Assembly (NCBI RefSeq): GCF_004402535.1
Contig: NZ_SOEY01000002.1
Coordinates: forward strand, 167,597 to 231,596
Direction of reading: 5' to 3'
Origin: Cryobacterium glaciale
GTDB lineage: Bacteria; Actinomycetota; Actinomycetes; Actinomycetales; Microbacteriaceae
DNA: 64,000 nucleotides
Shown one piece after another: positions 19,020-28,209 of this stretch. How positions within the stretch are numbered: the first letter of the stretch is position 1; every line of letters starts with the position of its first letter. The position numbers and the translations under genes are program-made. The notes beneath the pieces were generated by a model, which made no database searches, was not told the origin of the DNA, and saw nothing but the letters and a program-made list of their open reading frames with translations.

Positions 19020-19982
19020 TTAGAGCTTGGTGACCTGGTCGAAGCTGAGCTCGACCGGGGTCTCACGCTCGAACAGGGAGACGAGAACGGTGAGCTTGCC
19101 GCTCTCCGGCTTGATCTCGCTGATCGAACCGGGCAGGCCCGCGAACGAGCCTTCCTTGATCGTGATGGTCTCGCCGATTTCGTAGTCGACCTCGGCTGCG
19201 ATGACGCGCTGCGCCGACTTTCCGGCGGCGCCGCCGGCCTTGGTCGGGGCTTCGACGATTTCGACGAGTCCCTTGAGCATGCCGAAGGCCTCTTCGAAGC
19301 GCAGCGGGGTGGGGTTGTGGGCGTTGCCGACGAAGCCGGTCACGCCGGGGGTGTGGCGAACAACCGACCAGCTGTCTTCGTCGAGGTCCATACGCACGAG
19401 CACGTAGCCGGGGATGCGCACGCGGGTGACCATTTTGCGTTGGCCGTTCTTGATCTCGACGACGTCTTCCATGGGAACTTCGCACTGGTAGATGAAGTCT
19501 TCCATCGCCATGGACTGCTTGCGGTTCTCAAGGTTCGACTTCACGCGACGCTCGAAACCGGCGTAGGAGTGGATGACGTACCACTTGCCCGGCAGAAAAC
19601 GCAGTTCCTTGCGGAAGGCTTCGTAGGGGTCGATCTCGGTGTCGGCATCCGCTTCGCCAGCGGTCTCGGCGGTGACGAGCTCGTCTTCGTCTTCGACGGC
19701 TTCGACGGATGCGTCGGCTTCTTCGGCCGAATCAATGTCGAGGGCGTCGTCGACGATGGCATCGGCTTCGGGATCGGCGGACTCGGCGAGGGCATCGAGC
19801 GCAGCGTCGAGGTTGATCTCAACGTCATCGTTCTCGTCGATGACGTGCAAGGCCACCTGCTCGGCGGCCTCTACGGAGTCTTCGTCGGCGGCGAGGGTGT
19901 TGCCTTCCTGCGCCTCGTCTTCCTCGGAGGACTGCTCGGCAGCAGTGGCCCAGTCGACATCGTCGTGCTTCGTCTCAGTCAC
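19020..19982 (-). CDS. nusG: Transcription termination/antitermination factor NusG with acidic N-terminal extension
   Basis: A 320-residue NusG. The NGN domain (about 138-255) includes [22 protein letters not shown], then [12 protein letters not shown] and TPGVTGFVG; the KOW domain (about 265-320) has [21 protein letters not shown]. About 130 residues precede the NGN domain, made almost wholly of Asp, Glu and Ala; long acidic extensions of this sort are seen in other actinobacterial NusG proteins but not in E. coli (181 residues). GTG 19982 is the start. It follows secE, with which it is probably cotranscribed. Confidence 0.96.
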   Translation of the reverse strand: MTETKHDDVDWATAAEQSSEEDEAQEGNTLAADEDSVEAAEQVALHVIDENDDVEINLDAALDALAESADPEADAIVDDALDIDSAEEADASVEAVEDEDELVTAETAGEADADTEIDPYEAFRKELRFLPGKWYVIHSYAGFERRVKSNLENRKQSMAMEDFIYQCEVPMEDVVEIKNGQRKMVTRVRIPGYVLVRMDLDEDSWSVVRHTPGVTGFVGNAHNPTPLRFEEAFGMLKGLVEIVEAPTKAGGAAGKSAQRVIAAEVDYEIGETITIKEGSFAGLPGSISEIKPESGKLTVLVSLFERETPVELSFDQVTKL

Positions 19983-20084
19983 TAAAATCTCAATCCCTAA
20001 TATTTTCTACCTGTGCAAGTTGTCTGGGCATTTATTCATGCCGGTGATGCAGGCGTTCCGCCAGGCGGATGCCGGTGGTGCTCT

Positions 20085-20357
20085 CTAGCCCGGCGTTCCG
20101 AACACGTAGAGAACGGCGAGGCCGAAGACCCAGTCAAAAGCCGACACGATGCCCATCATGATGATCACGAACACGAGCACGACACCGGTGTAGCTCAGCA
20201 GCTCTTTGCGAGTCGGGGTGACGACCTTGCGCAGCTCGGCGAAGACCTGCTTGATAAACAGGTTCAACCGAGCGAAAGGACCGCGATTGGACTCGCGGGC
20301 AATTCGTGCGTTCGCGACGACTTCCTCACTAGGTTCGTCGACAACTTTTCGGGCCAC
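20085..20357 (-). CDS. secE: Preprotein translocase subunit SecE
   Basis: A 90-residue SecE, the small clamp subunit of the SecYEG channel. The cytosolic part ends in ARLNLFIKQVFAELRKVVTPTRKELLSYTGVV with the conserved VxxPTRKE motif, followed by one TM segment (about 56-82). GTG 20357 is the start, after AGG. It lies 102 bases before nusG and 41 bases after tRNA-Trp, the classic trnW-secE-nusG-rplK-rplA order. Confidence 0.96.
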   Translation of the reverse strand: MARKVVDEPSEEVVANARIARESNRGPFARLNLFIKQVFAELRKVVTPTRKELLSYTGVVLVFVIIMMGIVSAFDWVFGLAVLYVFGTPG

Positions 20358-20397
20358 CTGTTACACCTCTCATGGTCGGTAGAATTCTACCGATGTG

Positions 20398-20470
20398 CAG
20401 GGCGGACAGGACTCGAACCTGCAACCTGCGGTTTTGGAGACCGCTGCTCTACCAATTGAGCCACCACCCT
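20398..20470 (-). tRNA. tRNA-Trp (CCA)
   Basis: A 73-base cloverleaf. Acceptor arm AGGGTGG pairs with CCGCCCT, the anticodon loop reads CTCCAAA with anticodon CCA, and the T arm holds GGTTCGAGTCC. The 3' CCA is not encoded. It sits directly upstream of secE on the same strand. Confidence 0.97.
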
Positions 20471-20650
20471 ATGGAAGCAAACCCGCCACGCCGATAACGC
20501 TTTCGCCCAGGTGAGAACACTTGGAAAAAGGCGCAAAAAAGCATGGCAGAATTCAACTACCGTGAACTAGTCTAGGTCACGGACCGGCCACTGTAAAGCT
20601 GAGACGATCTGGCGCCGGCCACCCGACCCATGTCGCGTCGTTTTTTAGTG

Positions 20651-20687
20651 TGGCACAGGATCGTTCGTCGGTTTGGCACAGGATCGT
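20651..20687. repeat. 14-bp direct repeat upstream of the aminotransferase
   Basis: TGGCACAGGATCGT occurs at 20651-20664 and 20674-20687 (period 23), 47-83 bases before the aminotransferase start. It may be an operator or a local duplication. The rest of 20471-20733 is the region between divergent units and shows no gene. Confidence 0.6.
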
Positions 20688-20733
20688 CTTCGACTTCCAC
20701 CGCGTGCGCGGGTCGGGTAGCTAAGCTCGACCT

Positions 20734-21960
20734 GTGCCTCACGAACTCAAGCGAATCTCTACTCGAATCGGCTCTATTGCTGAGTCGGCGACCCTCAAGG
20801 TCGACGGCAAGGCTAAGGCGCTGCAGGCGGCCGGACGGCCGGTGATCAGCTTCGCTGCGGGGGAACCCGATTTTCAGACGCCCGAACACATCGTGGAGGC
20901 CGCGCTGCTCGCGGTGCGCGACCCCAAAAACTATCGCTACACCCCAGCGGCCGGTCTGCCCGAGCTGCGCGAGGCCATCGTCGCCAAAACGCTCCGCGAC
21001 AGCGGGCTCGCGGTGTCGCCGAGCCAGGTCGTCGTCACCAACGGCGGTAAGCAGGCCGTCTACCAGGCCTTCGCGACCCTGCTCGATCCCGGCGATGAGG
21101 TCATCGTACCGACCCCGTACTGGACCACGTACCCCGAGGCCATTCGCCTCGCCGGCGGCGTGCAGGTCGATGTCTTCGCCGGCAGCGACCAAGGCTACCT
21201 CGTGACCGTCGAACAGCTTGAAGCCGCACGCACCCCGCGCAGCAAGGTGTTGTTGTTCGTCTCACCGTCCAACCCCACCGGCGCCGTCTACTCGCCGGAA
21301 CAGACCCGGGCCATTGGCCAGTGGGCCGAAGACAACGGCCTGTGGGTCATCTCCGACGAGATCTACCAGAACCTCACCTACGACCCTTCGACAGGCTCAG
21401 GGCAAGCGAATAGAAAGGCGGTCTCGATCGTCGAGGCCGTTCCGGCGCTGGCCGATCGCACCATCCTGGTTAACGGCGTGGCCAAGACCTACGCCATGAC
21501 CGGCTGGCGCCTCGGCTGGATGGTCGGCCCCGCCGACGCCATCAAGGCGGCGGCCAACTTGCAGTCACACCTCTCGTCGAACGTGTCCAACATCTCCCAG
21601 CGGGCCGGAATCGCCGCGCTAAATGGCCCCCAGGACGCCGCCGAGGCCATGCGGGTGGCCTTCGACCGCCGCCGCAAGCTCATCGTCGCCGAGCTCAACA
21701 AGATTCCCGGCGTCGTGACACCCACCCCGCAGGGGGCCTTCTACGTCTACCCCGACGTGACTGGCCTGCTCGGTCGCACCTGGGGCGGAGTAACCCCGAC
21801 GACCTCGCTCGAACTGGCCGACCTCATCCTCGATCAGGCCGAAGTGGCCGCGGTGCCGGGAGAGGCCTTCGGACCGAGTGGATTCCTGCGCCTCTCCTAC
21901 GCCCTCGGTGACGACTCCCTGCTCGAGGGAGTGCAGCGCCTCCAGCGCCTGTTCGCCTAG
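20734..21960 (+). CDS. aspC: PLP-dependent aspartate/aromatic aminotransferase with small REP-derived insertion
   Basis: A 408-residue class I aminotransferase, moving an amino group between amino acids and 2-oxo acids with pyridoxal phosphate. Marks: [15 protein letters not shown], the [12 protein letters not shown] phosphate-binding turn, [23 protein letters not shown], the PLP Lys in [16 protein letters not shown] and the substrate Arg in FLRLSYA. Residues about 218-228 ([11 protein letters not shown]) interrupt the normal YD-...-AVSIVEAVP passage and are coded by a CCCTTCGACAGGCTCAGGG repeat word; the insertion keeps frame and falls in a surface loop region. GTG 20734 starts. Substrate range cannot be fixed. 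Confidence 0.92.
   Translation: MPHELKRISTRIGSIAESATLKVDGKAKALQAAGRPVISFAAGEPDFQTPEHIVEAALLAVRDPKNYRYTPAAGLPELREAIVAKTLRDSGLAVSPSQVVVTNGGKQAVYQAFATLLDPGDEVIVPTPYWTTYPEAIRLAGGVQVDVFAGSDQGYLVTVEQLEAARTPRSKVLLFVSPSNPTGAVYSPEQTRAIGQWAEDNGLWVISDEIYQNLTYDPSTGSGQANRKAVSIVEAVPALADRTILVNGVAKTYAMTGWRLGWMVGPADAIKAAANLQSHLSSNVSNISQRAGIAALNGPQDAAEAMRVAFDRRRKLIVAELNKIPGVVTPTPQGAFYVYPDVTGLLGRTWGGVTPTTSLELADLILDQAEVAAVPGEAFGPSGFLRLSYALGDDSLLEGVQRLQRLFA
21384..21402. repeat. REP word inside the aminotransferase coding sequence
   Basis: CCCTTCGACAGGCTCAGGG lies in frame in the aminotransferase gene. It belongs to the same word family as the intergenic repeat at 17438-17481, and codes for the extra residues PSTGSG. 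Confidence 0.75.
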
Positions 21961-22060
21961 TTCCTTCGGGTCGGCGCGGGAGGCGGCATCCGTCGGTCGG
22001 TGGATCGGGGAGGTCTAAGGGCCCGTGGCGCCCGGCGCGCCGGAGTGGGAGTCTGGTCTT

Positions 22061-23014
22061 ATGATATCCATTCCCCCGGTCGTGCAGGTGCGCGACCTGC
22101 ACAAGTCCTACGGCAGCGTCGAAGCGGTGCGCGGCGTGAGCTTCTCCATCGCGGCCGGTGAGACCTTCGCCCTGCTCGGCCCGAACGGCGCCGGCAAGAG
22201 TACGACGATCGAGATCCTCGAGGGCTACCGCGACCGCACCGGCGGCGAGGTCAGCGTGCTCGGTGTCGATCCGCATCGCGGCGGCCTCGAATGGAAGGCG
22301 CGCCTCGGCATCGTGCTGCAAACCAGCGGTGAGAGCGGCAATGTCACCGTGACCGAGCAGCTGCGTCATTTCGCCGGGTTCTATCCCAACCCCCGCAACG
22401 TCGACGAGGTCATTGACGCGGCGGGCCTGCGCGAAAAGGCGACCACCCGCATCAGCAAGCTCTCCGGCGGGCAGCGTCGTCGAGTGGATGTCGCCCTCGG
22501 CATCATCGGACGCCCCGAGTTGTTGTTCCTGGACGAACCGACCACGGGCTTCGACCCCGAGGCCCGGCATCAGTTCTGGGATCTCATCCGCTCTCTCAAG
22601 GAGGAAGGCACGACCATCCTGCTGACCACCCACTACCTCGATGAGGCCGCACAACTCGGCGACCGCGCCGGCATCATCGCCGGTGGCCGGCTCATCGATA
22701 TCGGCTTGATCGACGAAATCGGTGGAGCGGATGCCCGCGTTCCGCGCGTGCGCTGGCGCGACGACAACGGAACGGTGCGTGAAGAGCGAACGACCCATCC
22801 CGCACGGGTCGTGGCCGACCTCGCCCTGCGTTTGAACGGCGCCGAACCCGAGGACCTCGAGGTGATTCGACCGAGCCTCGAAGACGTGTACTTGTCGCTC
22901 GTTCGCGGGCATGAGGTCGAGGTGGCTGCCGCAGGCAAAACGAGCCGACACCGCCACACCGGCGAGGCAACTACCCCCGATGCCGCATTGACCGACAAGG
23001 ACGTACGAGCATGA
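22061..23014 (+). CDS. ABC transporter ATP-binding protein (drug-exporter, DrrA type)
   Basis: A 317-residue ABC ATPase with Walker A GPNGAGKST, signature LSGGQRRRVD, Walker B LLFLDEPTTGFDP and the H-loop TTHYLDEA. The extra C-terminal region (about 220-317) is typical of DrrA/NodI-type exporters. ATG 22061 is chosen; the open frame extends upstream but lacks a better start. Its last four bases overlap the start of the permease gene (ATGA), so the two form a single transporter. The substrate is unknown; convergent to the envelope-stress genes. Confidence 0.93.
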   Translation: MISIPPVVQVRDLHKSYGSVEAVRGVSFSIAAGETFALLGPNGAGKSTTIEILEGYRDRTGGEVSVLGVDPHRGGLEWKARLGIVLQTSGESGNVTVTEQLRHFAGFYPNPRNVDEVIDAAGLREKATTRISKLSGGQRRRVDVALGIIGRPELLFLDEPTTGFDPEARHQFWDLIRSLKEEGTTILLTTHYLDEAAQLGDRAGIIAGGRLIDIGLIDEIGGADARVPRVRWRDDNGTVREERTTHPARVVADLALRLNGAEPEDLEVIRPSLEDVYLSLVRGHEVEVAAAGKTSRHRHTGEATTPDAALTDKDVRA

Positions 23015-23865
23015 CCGCTACGACCACGGGCACGCGCCCTCAGAAGAAGGCTCCGGGCACGTTCGAGCTCGGGCTGTCACGGATCGGCTACGAAACCCGG
23101 CTGTACTTTCGCTCGCCTGACACCCTGTTCTTCACGTTCTTCTTTCCCTTCATCATGCTCGGAATCTTCACCGCCGCGTTCAGCGCTTCGGGCAATATCG
23201 GCGCGAACCCCGACGGATCTGGTGGCGTCAGCGTTGGCGCCTACTATCTGCCGGGCATGCTCGCCGCCGGCATGTTGCTCTCCGGCGTGCAGAACCTCGC
23301 GGTCGACATCGCCGGAGAGAAGAGCGACGGGACCCTCAAACGACTCGGCGGTACGCCGCTGTCACCGCTGAGCTATTTTCTGGGCAAGATCGGCCAGGTG
23401 TTCGTCACCGCGATTCTGCAGGCCGGACTGCTGTTGCTCGTGGCGCGATTCCTGCTCGACATCGCGCTTCCGACCGAGCCCGAGAAGTGGGCGACCTTCG
23501 CGTGGGTTTTCCTATTCGGCGTGATCACGAGCGCTTTCCTCGGCATTGCGCTCGCGTCGGTTCCTCGGTCGGGCAAGAGTGCCACGGCGGTCGTCATTCC
23601 GGTCGTACTCGTGCTGCAGTTCATCTCGGGTGTCTACCTGCAATTCACGCAGCTGCCCGAGTGGATGCAGAACCTGGCCAGCATTTTTCCGCTCAAGTGG
23701 ATGGCTCAGGGAATGCGTTCGGTCTTTCTGCCGGAGAGTTTCGCAGGCGCCGAACAGACTGGTTCCTGGGACCTGGTCTGGGTGGCCGGCGCCCTGGGGA
23801 TGTGGCTGGTGGTCGGCCTCGTCGTCAGCCGGGTGACTTTTCGGTGGATTCGCCGCGACGCCTGA
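23011..23865 (+). CDS. ABC-2 type transporter permease
   Basis: A 284-residue integral membrane protein with six hydrophobic segments (about 40-62, 78-100, 120-150, 158-182, 190-212, 250-275). It has the ABC-2 pattern with LPGMLAAGMLLSGVQNLAVDIAGEKSDGTLKRLGGTPLSPL near the middle and the FPLKWMAQGMRSVFLP region before the last helix. It overlaps the ATPase gene by four bases. Exports drugs, lipids or antimicrobial peptides in related systems; not deducible here. Confidence 0.92.
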   Translation: MTATTTGTRPQKKAPGTFELGLSRIGYETRLYFRSPDTLFFTFFFPFIMLGIFTAAFSASGNIGANPDGSGGVSVGAYYLPGMLAAGMLLSGVQNLAVDIAGEKSDGTLKRLGGTPLSPLSYFLGKIGQVFVTAILQAGLLLLVARFLLDIALPTEPEKWATFAWVFLFGVITSAFLGIALASVPRSGKSATAVVIPVVLVLQFISGVYLQFTQLPEWMQNLASIFPLKWMAQGMRSVFLPESFAGAEQTGSWDLVWVAGALGMWLVVGLVVSRVTFRWIRRDA

Positions 23866-23886
23866 GAGTCGTGCTGCCGACGGTTG

Positions 23887-24624
23887 CTAGAGCAGCTTGC
23901 GCTCGAGCGCCCAAGCGGTCAGCTCGTGCCGTGAAGACAGCTGCAGCTTGCGCAGCACGGCCGACACATGGGTTTCGACGGTTTTCGCGGCAATGAACAG
24001 GGTGCTCGCGACCTCTTTGTAGCTGTAGCCGCGGGCGATGAGGCGCATCACCTCGGTTTCGCGGGCGGAGAGCCGGTCGAGCTCCTCGGTCGTCTCGGCG
24101 GTCTCGCCGGCGACGGCGCCGAAAGCGTCGAGCACGAATCCGGCCAGTCGCGGCGAGAACACCGCGTCACCGTCGGCGACCCGGCGGGCGGCGTCGGAGA
24201 CCTCAGCGCCGGAAGCGCTCTTGGTGATATAGCCGCGGGCGCCGGCCCGAATGACGCTCACCACGTCGTCGGCGGCGTCGGAGACGCTGAGTGCCAGGAA
24301 CAGCGTGTGCGGTGCGCGCGACGCTGCCTCGCGAATGACCTCGGCGCCGCCCCCGCCCCGCCCGCCGGGCAGGTGCACGTCGAGCAGCACGACGCGCGGC
24401 TGCAGGTCGATCACCGAGATGATGGCCGCGTCGACCGTGGCGGCCTCACCGAGCACGGTGAGATCGGCGTCGAGTTCGGCGCGCAGCCCCGAGCGAAAGA
24501 TGGAGTGGTCGTCGACGATCAGCACGCGCAGTCCAGCGGATGCTTCAGGCTGTGCGGTGGCGGGCGCGGGCGCGGCGGCGGCACGGGCGCTGTCGCCCTG
24601 ACCGTTCGCTTCGGGAATGGTCAT
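23887..24624 (-). CDS. NarL/LuxR-family response regulator, LiaR-like
   Basis: A 245-residue response regulator. A 30-residue Ala/Pro-rich lead is followed by a receiver domain with VDDH, phosphoacceptor Asp82 in VVLLDVHLPGG, and a LuxR-type helix-turn-helix (about 178-240) reading LSARETEVMRLIARGYSYKEVASTLFIAAKTVETHVSAVLRKL. ATG 24624 overlaps the stop of the kinase gene by four bases (ATGA). Together with the PspC-kinase and the divergent LiaF-like gene it makes a LiaFSR-like envelope-stress set. Confidence 0.94.
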   Translation of the reverse strand: MTIPEANGQGDSARAAAAPAPATAQPEASAGLRVLIVDDHSIFRSGLRAELDADLTVLGEAATVDAAIISVIDLQPRVVLLDVHLPGGRGGGGAEVIREAASRAPHTLFLALSVSDAADDVVSVIRAGARGYITKSASGAEVSDAARRVADGDAVFSPRLAGFVLDAFGAVAGETAETTEELDRLSARETEVMRLIARGYSYKEVASTLFIAAKTVETHVSAVLRKLQLSSRHELTAWALERKLL

Positions 24625-26066
24625 CGCACGCTCGTTTCGGTGTGGTGCGTATCGGGCACCGGGTGGGTCGTGGTGACCGGGGTGACGGGGACCGCGCCGG
24701 CACCCGGGTCGGTGTACGCCGCTGCCGGCAAGGTCAGCAGAATTTCGGTGCCGGCCCCGCCCGGACCGGGTCGCACGGAGGCAGAACCGCCGGCCCGATG
24801 CATGCGCCCGAGGATGGATTCGCGCACGCCGAGTCGGTCTTCGGGAATCTGGTCGAGCCGAAAGCCCGGGCCACGATCGGTCACGCTCAGTTCGATGCCG
24901 CGTGCGCCGGTTTCGAGGTAGACCGAGACCGCACCGCCGGCATGCCGGGCAGCATTGAGCATCGCCTCGCGGGCGGCAGCGACGAGCGATTCCGGGGCAT
25001 CGGCACTGCCCGGGTTCGACTCCGGGCTGGCCGTCGAGCGCACGCCCACCTCCGCGCCGACCGCCACGACCTCGAAGTGCACCGCAAAGTCTTCTTCGAT
25101 CTCCCCGGCGATGCGGCGGAGCGCTGTGGCCAGGTCGGTCGCCGGTTCGGTGCTGCCGCCCCGGGTTCCGGTGAACAGCCACTCGCGAAGTTCGCGTTCC
25201 TGCGCCCGGGCGAGCCGGGCGGCATCGCTGTGCGGCCCGGCCTTCTGTTGGATGAGCGCGAGGGTCTGCAGCACCGAATCGTGCAGGTGCGCGGCGATGT
25301 CGGCTCGTTCCGCCTCTCGGGCGCGGGCTGCCCGCTCGTCGGCGAGGTCGCTCCACAGCCGCAGCAGCCAGGGCGCCGTCACCACGGCGACACCGAGCAA
25401 AACGGATGCCGCCGCCACAATGACCGTCCACGCGTTCGGGTTGGTGCCGGTCACGAAAAACAGCAGAATGCCAACGGCCACCAGCACGAGGGCACCCAGA
25501 ATGCGCACGAGCAACGCCGAGGATTGCTGCGCCGCGCCGCTGCGAATGTCGGCGAACTGGCGCCAGGCGAGCGCGGTTCCGGCCAGCACGACGATGGCGG
25601 GCACCACAACGGCGAGCGGAATATCGGCGCCGAGGCGGCTCGCCACGAGGGCGCCACCGGCAGCCAGCACGGCGAGCCCGAGCAGGATCTCGGTGACGGG
25701 CGCGGCTCGCGCGGAGTCGGCATCCGCTCTCGGAGACGAGGTGGCTGCCCGGCTGGTCGTGTCGTCATCGACCGACAGGGCAGTGGCAACTACCGGAGCC
25801 TCGTGGGGCCCGGCGAACGAAAAGCCCCTCGACCGGCCCAGGCTCGACTTGGGCAGCGGGTCGGCCATTGCCCCACCCGAAGGAATCGTCGCCCACAGCC
25901 AGGCGTAGAGCAGAGCGCCGAAACCGCCGCAGAAGCTCAGCACCACCGTGACTAGGCGCACCGTGGGCAATGAGACACCGGTGTGCTCGGCGAAGCCCGC
26001 ACACACCCCGCCGACGAGGCGGAGGCGGGGCCGAGTCATCCGTTCGGTTCTCACGTGTTCATCCAA
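24621..26066 (-). CDS. PspC-domain sensor histidine kinase, LiaS/DesK-like
   Basis: A kinase of up to 481 residues. The N-terminus is a PspC domain (RLRLVGGVCAGFAEHTGVSLPTVRLVTVVLSFCGGFGALLYAWLW), then four hydrophobic segments (about 127-143, 150-167, 187-206, 212-233), a HisKA_3 box with His262 in RADIAAHLHDSVLQTLALIQQ, and an ATPase domain with EAMLNAARHAG and DRGPGF. TTG 26066 is the longest start; GTG 26054 or ATG 26039 could be the true one. PspC-kinases sense membrane stress. The gene is divergent from the LiaF-like gene, with a tandem 11-bp repeat between them. Confidence 0.92.
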   Translation of the reverse strand: MDEHVRTERMTRPRLRLVGGVCAGFAEHTGVSLPTVRLVTVVLSFCGGFGALLYAWLWATIPSGGAMADPLPKSSLGRSRGFSFAGPHEAPVVATALSVDDDTTSRAATSSPRADADSARAAPVTEILLGLAVLAAGGALVASRLGADIPLAVVVPAIVVLAGTALAWRQFADIRSGAAQQSSALLVRILGALVLVAVGILLFFVTGTNPNAWTVIVAAASVLLGVAVVTAPWLLRLWSDLADERAARAREAERADIAAHLHDSVLQTLALIQQKAGPHSDAARLARAQERELREWLFTGTRGGSTEPATDLATALRRIAGEIEEDFAVHFEVVAVGAEVGVRSTASPESNPGSADAPESLVAAAREAMLNAARHAGGAVSVYLETGARGIELSVTDRGPGFRLDQIPEDRLGVRESILGRMHRAGGSASVRPGPGGAGTEILLTLPAAAYTDPGAGAVPVTPVTTTHPVPDTHHTETSVR

Positions 26067-26100
26067 GCACGCCCCACCTCCAGTGGAGGTATCGCCGTGA

Positions 26101-26122
26101 TCAATCAGGGTTCAATCAGGGT
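26101..26122. promoter_or_regulatory. Tandem 11-bp repeat, probable operator of the LiaFSR-like set
   Basis: TCAATCAGGGT occurs twice back to back (26101-26111, 26112-26122), a spacing of one helical turn, in the 100 bases between the divergent kinase and LiaF-like genes. This is what a dimeric NarL-type regulator site often looks like; binding by the regulator at 23887-24624 is inferred. Confidence 0.5.
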
Positions 26123-26166
26123 CATCCCCCATGGCAGCGCTCTCGGCGCACTGTCAGACTCGGATC

Positions 26167-27759
26167 ATGACCGACACACCGAGGGCCCAGACACCGCACC
26201 CCGACCAAATCACCCGGTTCTTCGACTGGATTCGCGGCAGCGGCCTGAGCCGCGATGGCGACCGCTGGATCGCCGGCGTCTGCGGCGGTATCGCCGCCCG
26301 CACCGGACTGGACCCCCTCATCGTGCGCGGCATCGCCGTCGTGATCGCCATCCTCGGCGGTCCCGTTGTCTTCGCGTACGCCGTCGGTTGGGCCCTGCTG
26401 CCGCGCGGCGCCGGCCGGATCTACGCCGAAGATGCCATCCGCGGCCGCTTCGAGCCGGCCATGATCGCGATCGGCGCGCTGCTCCTGTTCACCGTCGTTC
26501 CGCTGTTCCGCGGTTTCTGGTGGAACGGCCCCACCGGTTTCTGGGCCTTCCCCGACTGGCTCGACGGCATCTTCTCGCTCGGCTGGGGCCTGGCCGTCAC
26601 CGCCGGCATCGTCTGGCTGGTCGTCTATCTGGTGCGTCGCGCGAAGAAGCCGCGCCCGGCACCCGGTGCTGGCCCAGGGTTCGGCCCCTTCGCTCCCCCG
26701 GCCGGCCCGTTCGGTCCCGGCAGTGTCTACGACCCGCGACCGTTTGCCAACCACCCACAGGCGGATGCCCCCAGCACGCCACCCGAGACCCCCGCGACGA
26801 GCGCCTCAGCGGCCGGCGCCGCGGCCGACTCAGCGACGACCACGAGAAACAGCACCGACAGCACGCGCGACACCGCCGCGGACACCTCCGCGCCGACCGC
26901 GCCGACCCTGGCGTTCGCGGCCGCTGGTACGACCACGACCACCCCACAGACCGCCACCCACGCCGCCCCCTCAACCTATCCGCCCGCCAACCCCTACGCG
27001 CCGTACGCAGCGGACTCGGCCCGAAGTATCCGCTCGGAGCAGAATCGCCTCTGGCAGGAACAGAACCGGGCCCGGCAGGCTGCCCACCGTGCCCGGGTGC
27101 GGGCCCGCCGCCCCGGCGCGGGCTTCAGCGCGATCGTGCTCGGACTGGCCCTGGCCACCGGCGCGGTGGCTGCGGGCGTGAATTCGAACGGCGTCTGGTC
27201 GCAGGACGCGGTCATTCTCGGCGTGGCGTTCGCCCTCGGAGTGCTCGCGGTCGGCATCGTCATCGCCGGAATCCGCGGACGCACCGACGGCTCCATGGGC
27301 GGTTTCGCTTTTCTGGCCGCGGCCACCCTCGTCGTGCTTGGGGTGTTTCCGCAGGGCACCCAATTCTCGCTTGTCGGCAACACCGTCTGGTCGCCCAGCG
27401 CCAATTCCGCCACGGCTGACCCGGTCTCCAGCTATGCCATGATCGTGGGCAACACGACCCTCGACCTGAGCGATTTCGACAACCCAGGGCTCGACGAAAA
27501 CAGCGTCATTGATGTCTGGCTCCTCGTCGGTGCCACCGACATCCAGCTGCCGACGGATGCCCCGGTGCGCATCGAATCGCGCGCCCTGGTCGGCGGCGTC
27601 GAGTATTCCGGACGCGCCGATGCCGCCGAAAACGGCGAGCAGACCGGCGTGTTCGCCTTCGACCAGCGCACCTTCAACGCGAGCAGCCGCAGCGACGGCC
27701 CGCTCGTGCGCATCTGGACCCTCGCCGGCGTCGTCATGCTCGATCCCTCCAACGACTAG
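26167..27759 (+). CDS. PspC-domain membrane protein with LiaF-like C-terminus
   Basis: A 530-residue membrane protein. Residues about 28-80 form a PspC domain (RWIAGVCGGIAARTGLDPLIVRGIAVVIAILGG), followed by two more TM segments, a long Pro/Ala/Thr-rich linker (about 160-285), two or three TM segments (about 320-400) and a C-terminal soluble beta domain (about 420-530) with a regular alternation (VIDVWLLVGATDIQLPTDAPVRIESRALVGGVEYSG) matching the LiaF/YvqF type. LiaF holds back the LiaS kinase until the envelope is stressed; the divergent kinase here fits. No signal peptide besides TM1. Confidence 0.85.
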   Translation: MTDTPRAQTPHPDQITRFFDWIRGSGLSRDGDRWIAGVCGGIAARTGLDPLIVRGIAVVIAILGGPVVFAYAVGWALLPRGAGRIYAEDAIRGRFEPAMIAIGALLLFTVVPLFRGFWWNGPTGFWAFPDWLDGIFSLGWGLAVTAGIVWLVVYLVRRAKKPRPAPGAGPGFGPFAPPAGPFGPGSVYDPRPFANHPQADAPSTPPETPATSASAAGAAADSATTTRNSTDSTRDTAADTSAPTAPTLAFAAAGTTTTTPQTATHAAPSTYPPANPYAPYAADSARSIRSEQNRLWQEQNRARQAAHRARVRARRPGAGFSAIVLGLALATGAVAAGVNSNGVWSQDAVILGVAFALGVLAVGIVIAGIRGRTDGSMGGFAFLAAATLVVLGVFPQGTQFSLVGNTVWSPSANSATADPVSSYAMIVGNTTLDLSDFDNPGLDENSVIDVWLLVGATDIQLPTDAPVRIESRALVGGVEYSGRADAAENGEQTGVFAFDQRTFNASSRSDGPLVRIWTLAGVVMLDPSND

Positions 27760-27767
27760 GACCCCTC

Positions 27768-28178
27768 ATGACCACACCGCAGAACAACACCGGCGCCGAC
27801 GCACCCACCGAAGATTTCCCCGCGAGCAGTCAAACGAGTGACGCGACCGCCACCGAGAATCTGTCGGCACACCCGACCGTGCCGTACCCGGAGTCGCCCC
27901 TCCCCCCGCGGGAGACCGTCGAGACGCCGAGCTTCTTCGCACCGAGCACCGACGCGCCGACCACCGCCACCGCGCCTCCGGCGGCGTCACAGCTGCGTCC
28001 GCGCTTCGGCACGATCCTGTGGGGCATCCTGCTGCTCGCCTTCGCCACCTACATGGTGGTCTTCACGCTGCTGCCCGTGCCGCCGGATCCCACGCTCTGG
28101 CTGCTCGGCGGGGTGATCGCGGTCGGGCTCGGCCTCGTCGTGGCCGGCATCGCCGCTACCGCGCGCCGCGCGGACTGA
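27768..28178 (+). CDS. Small membrane protein of the LiaFSR-like locus
   Basis: A 136-residue protein, starting 8 bases after the LiaF-like stop and so probably cotranscribed. The first 80 residues are Pro/Thr/Ala-rich and disordered in appearance; two TM segments follow (about 84-103 and 110-131), and the chain ends in a short basic tail. No family is recognised. A role in the same envelope-stress complex is an inference from position. Confidence 0.78.
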   Translation: MTTPQNNTGADAPTEDFPASSQTSDATATENLSAHPTVPYPESPLPPRETVETPSFFAPSTDAPTTATAPPAASQLRPRFGTILWGILLLAFATYMVVFTLLPVPPDPTLWLLGGVIAVGLGLVVAGIAATARRAD

Positions 28179-28209
28179 CCGCTGCCCGGCGGCCGGGGGC
28201 AACGACCGG

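Noticed and set aside
24625..25431. Upstream extension of the LuxR-type regulator frame to 514 residues
   Set aside because: It is the shadow of the histidine kinase gene in another frame, Arg/Gly-rich without domains; the true start overlaps the kinase stop at 24624.
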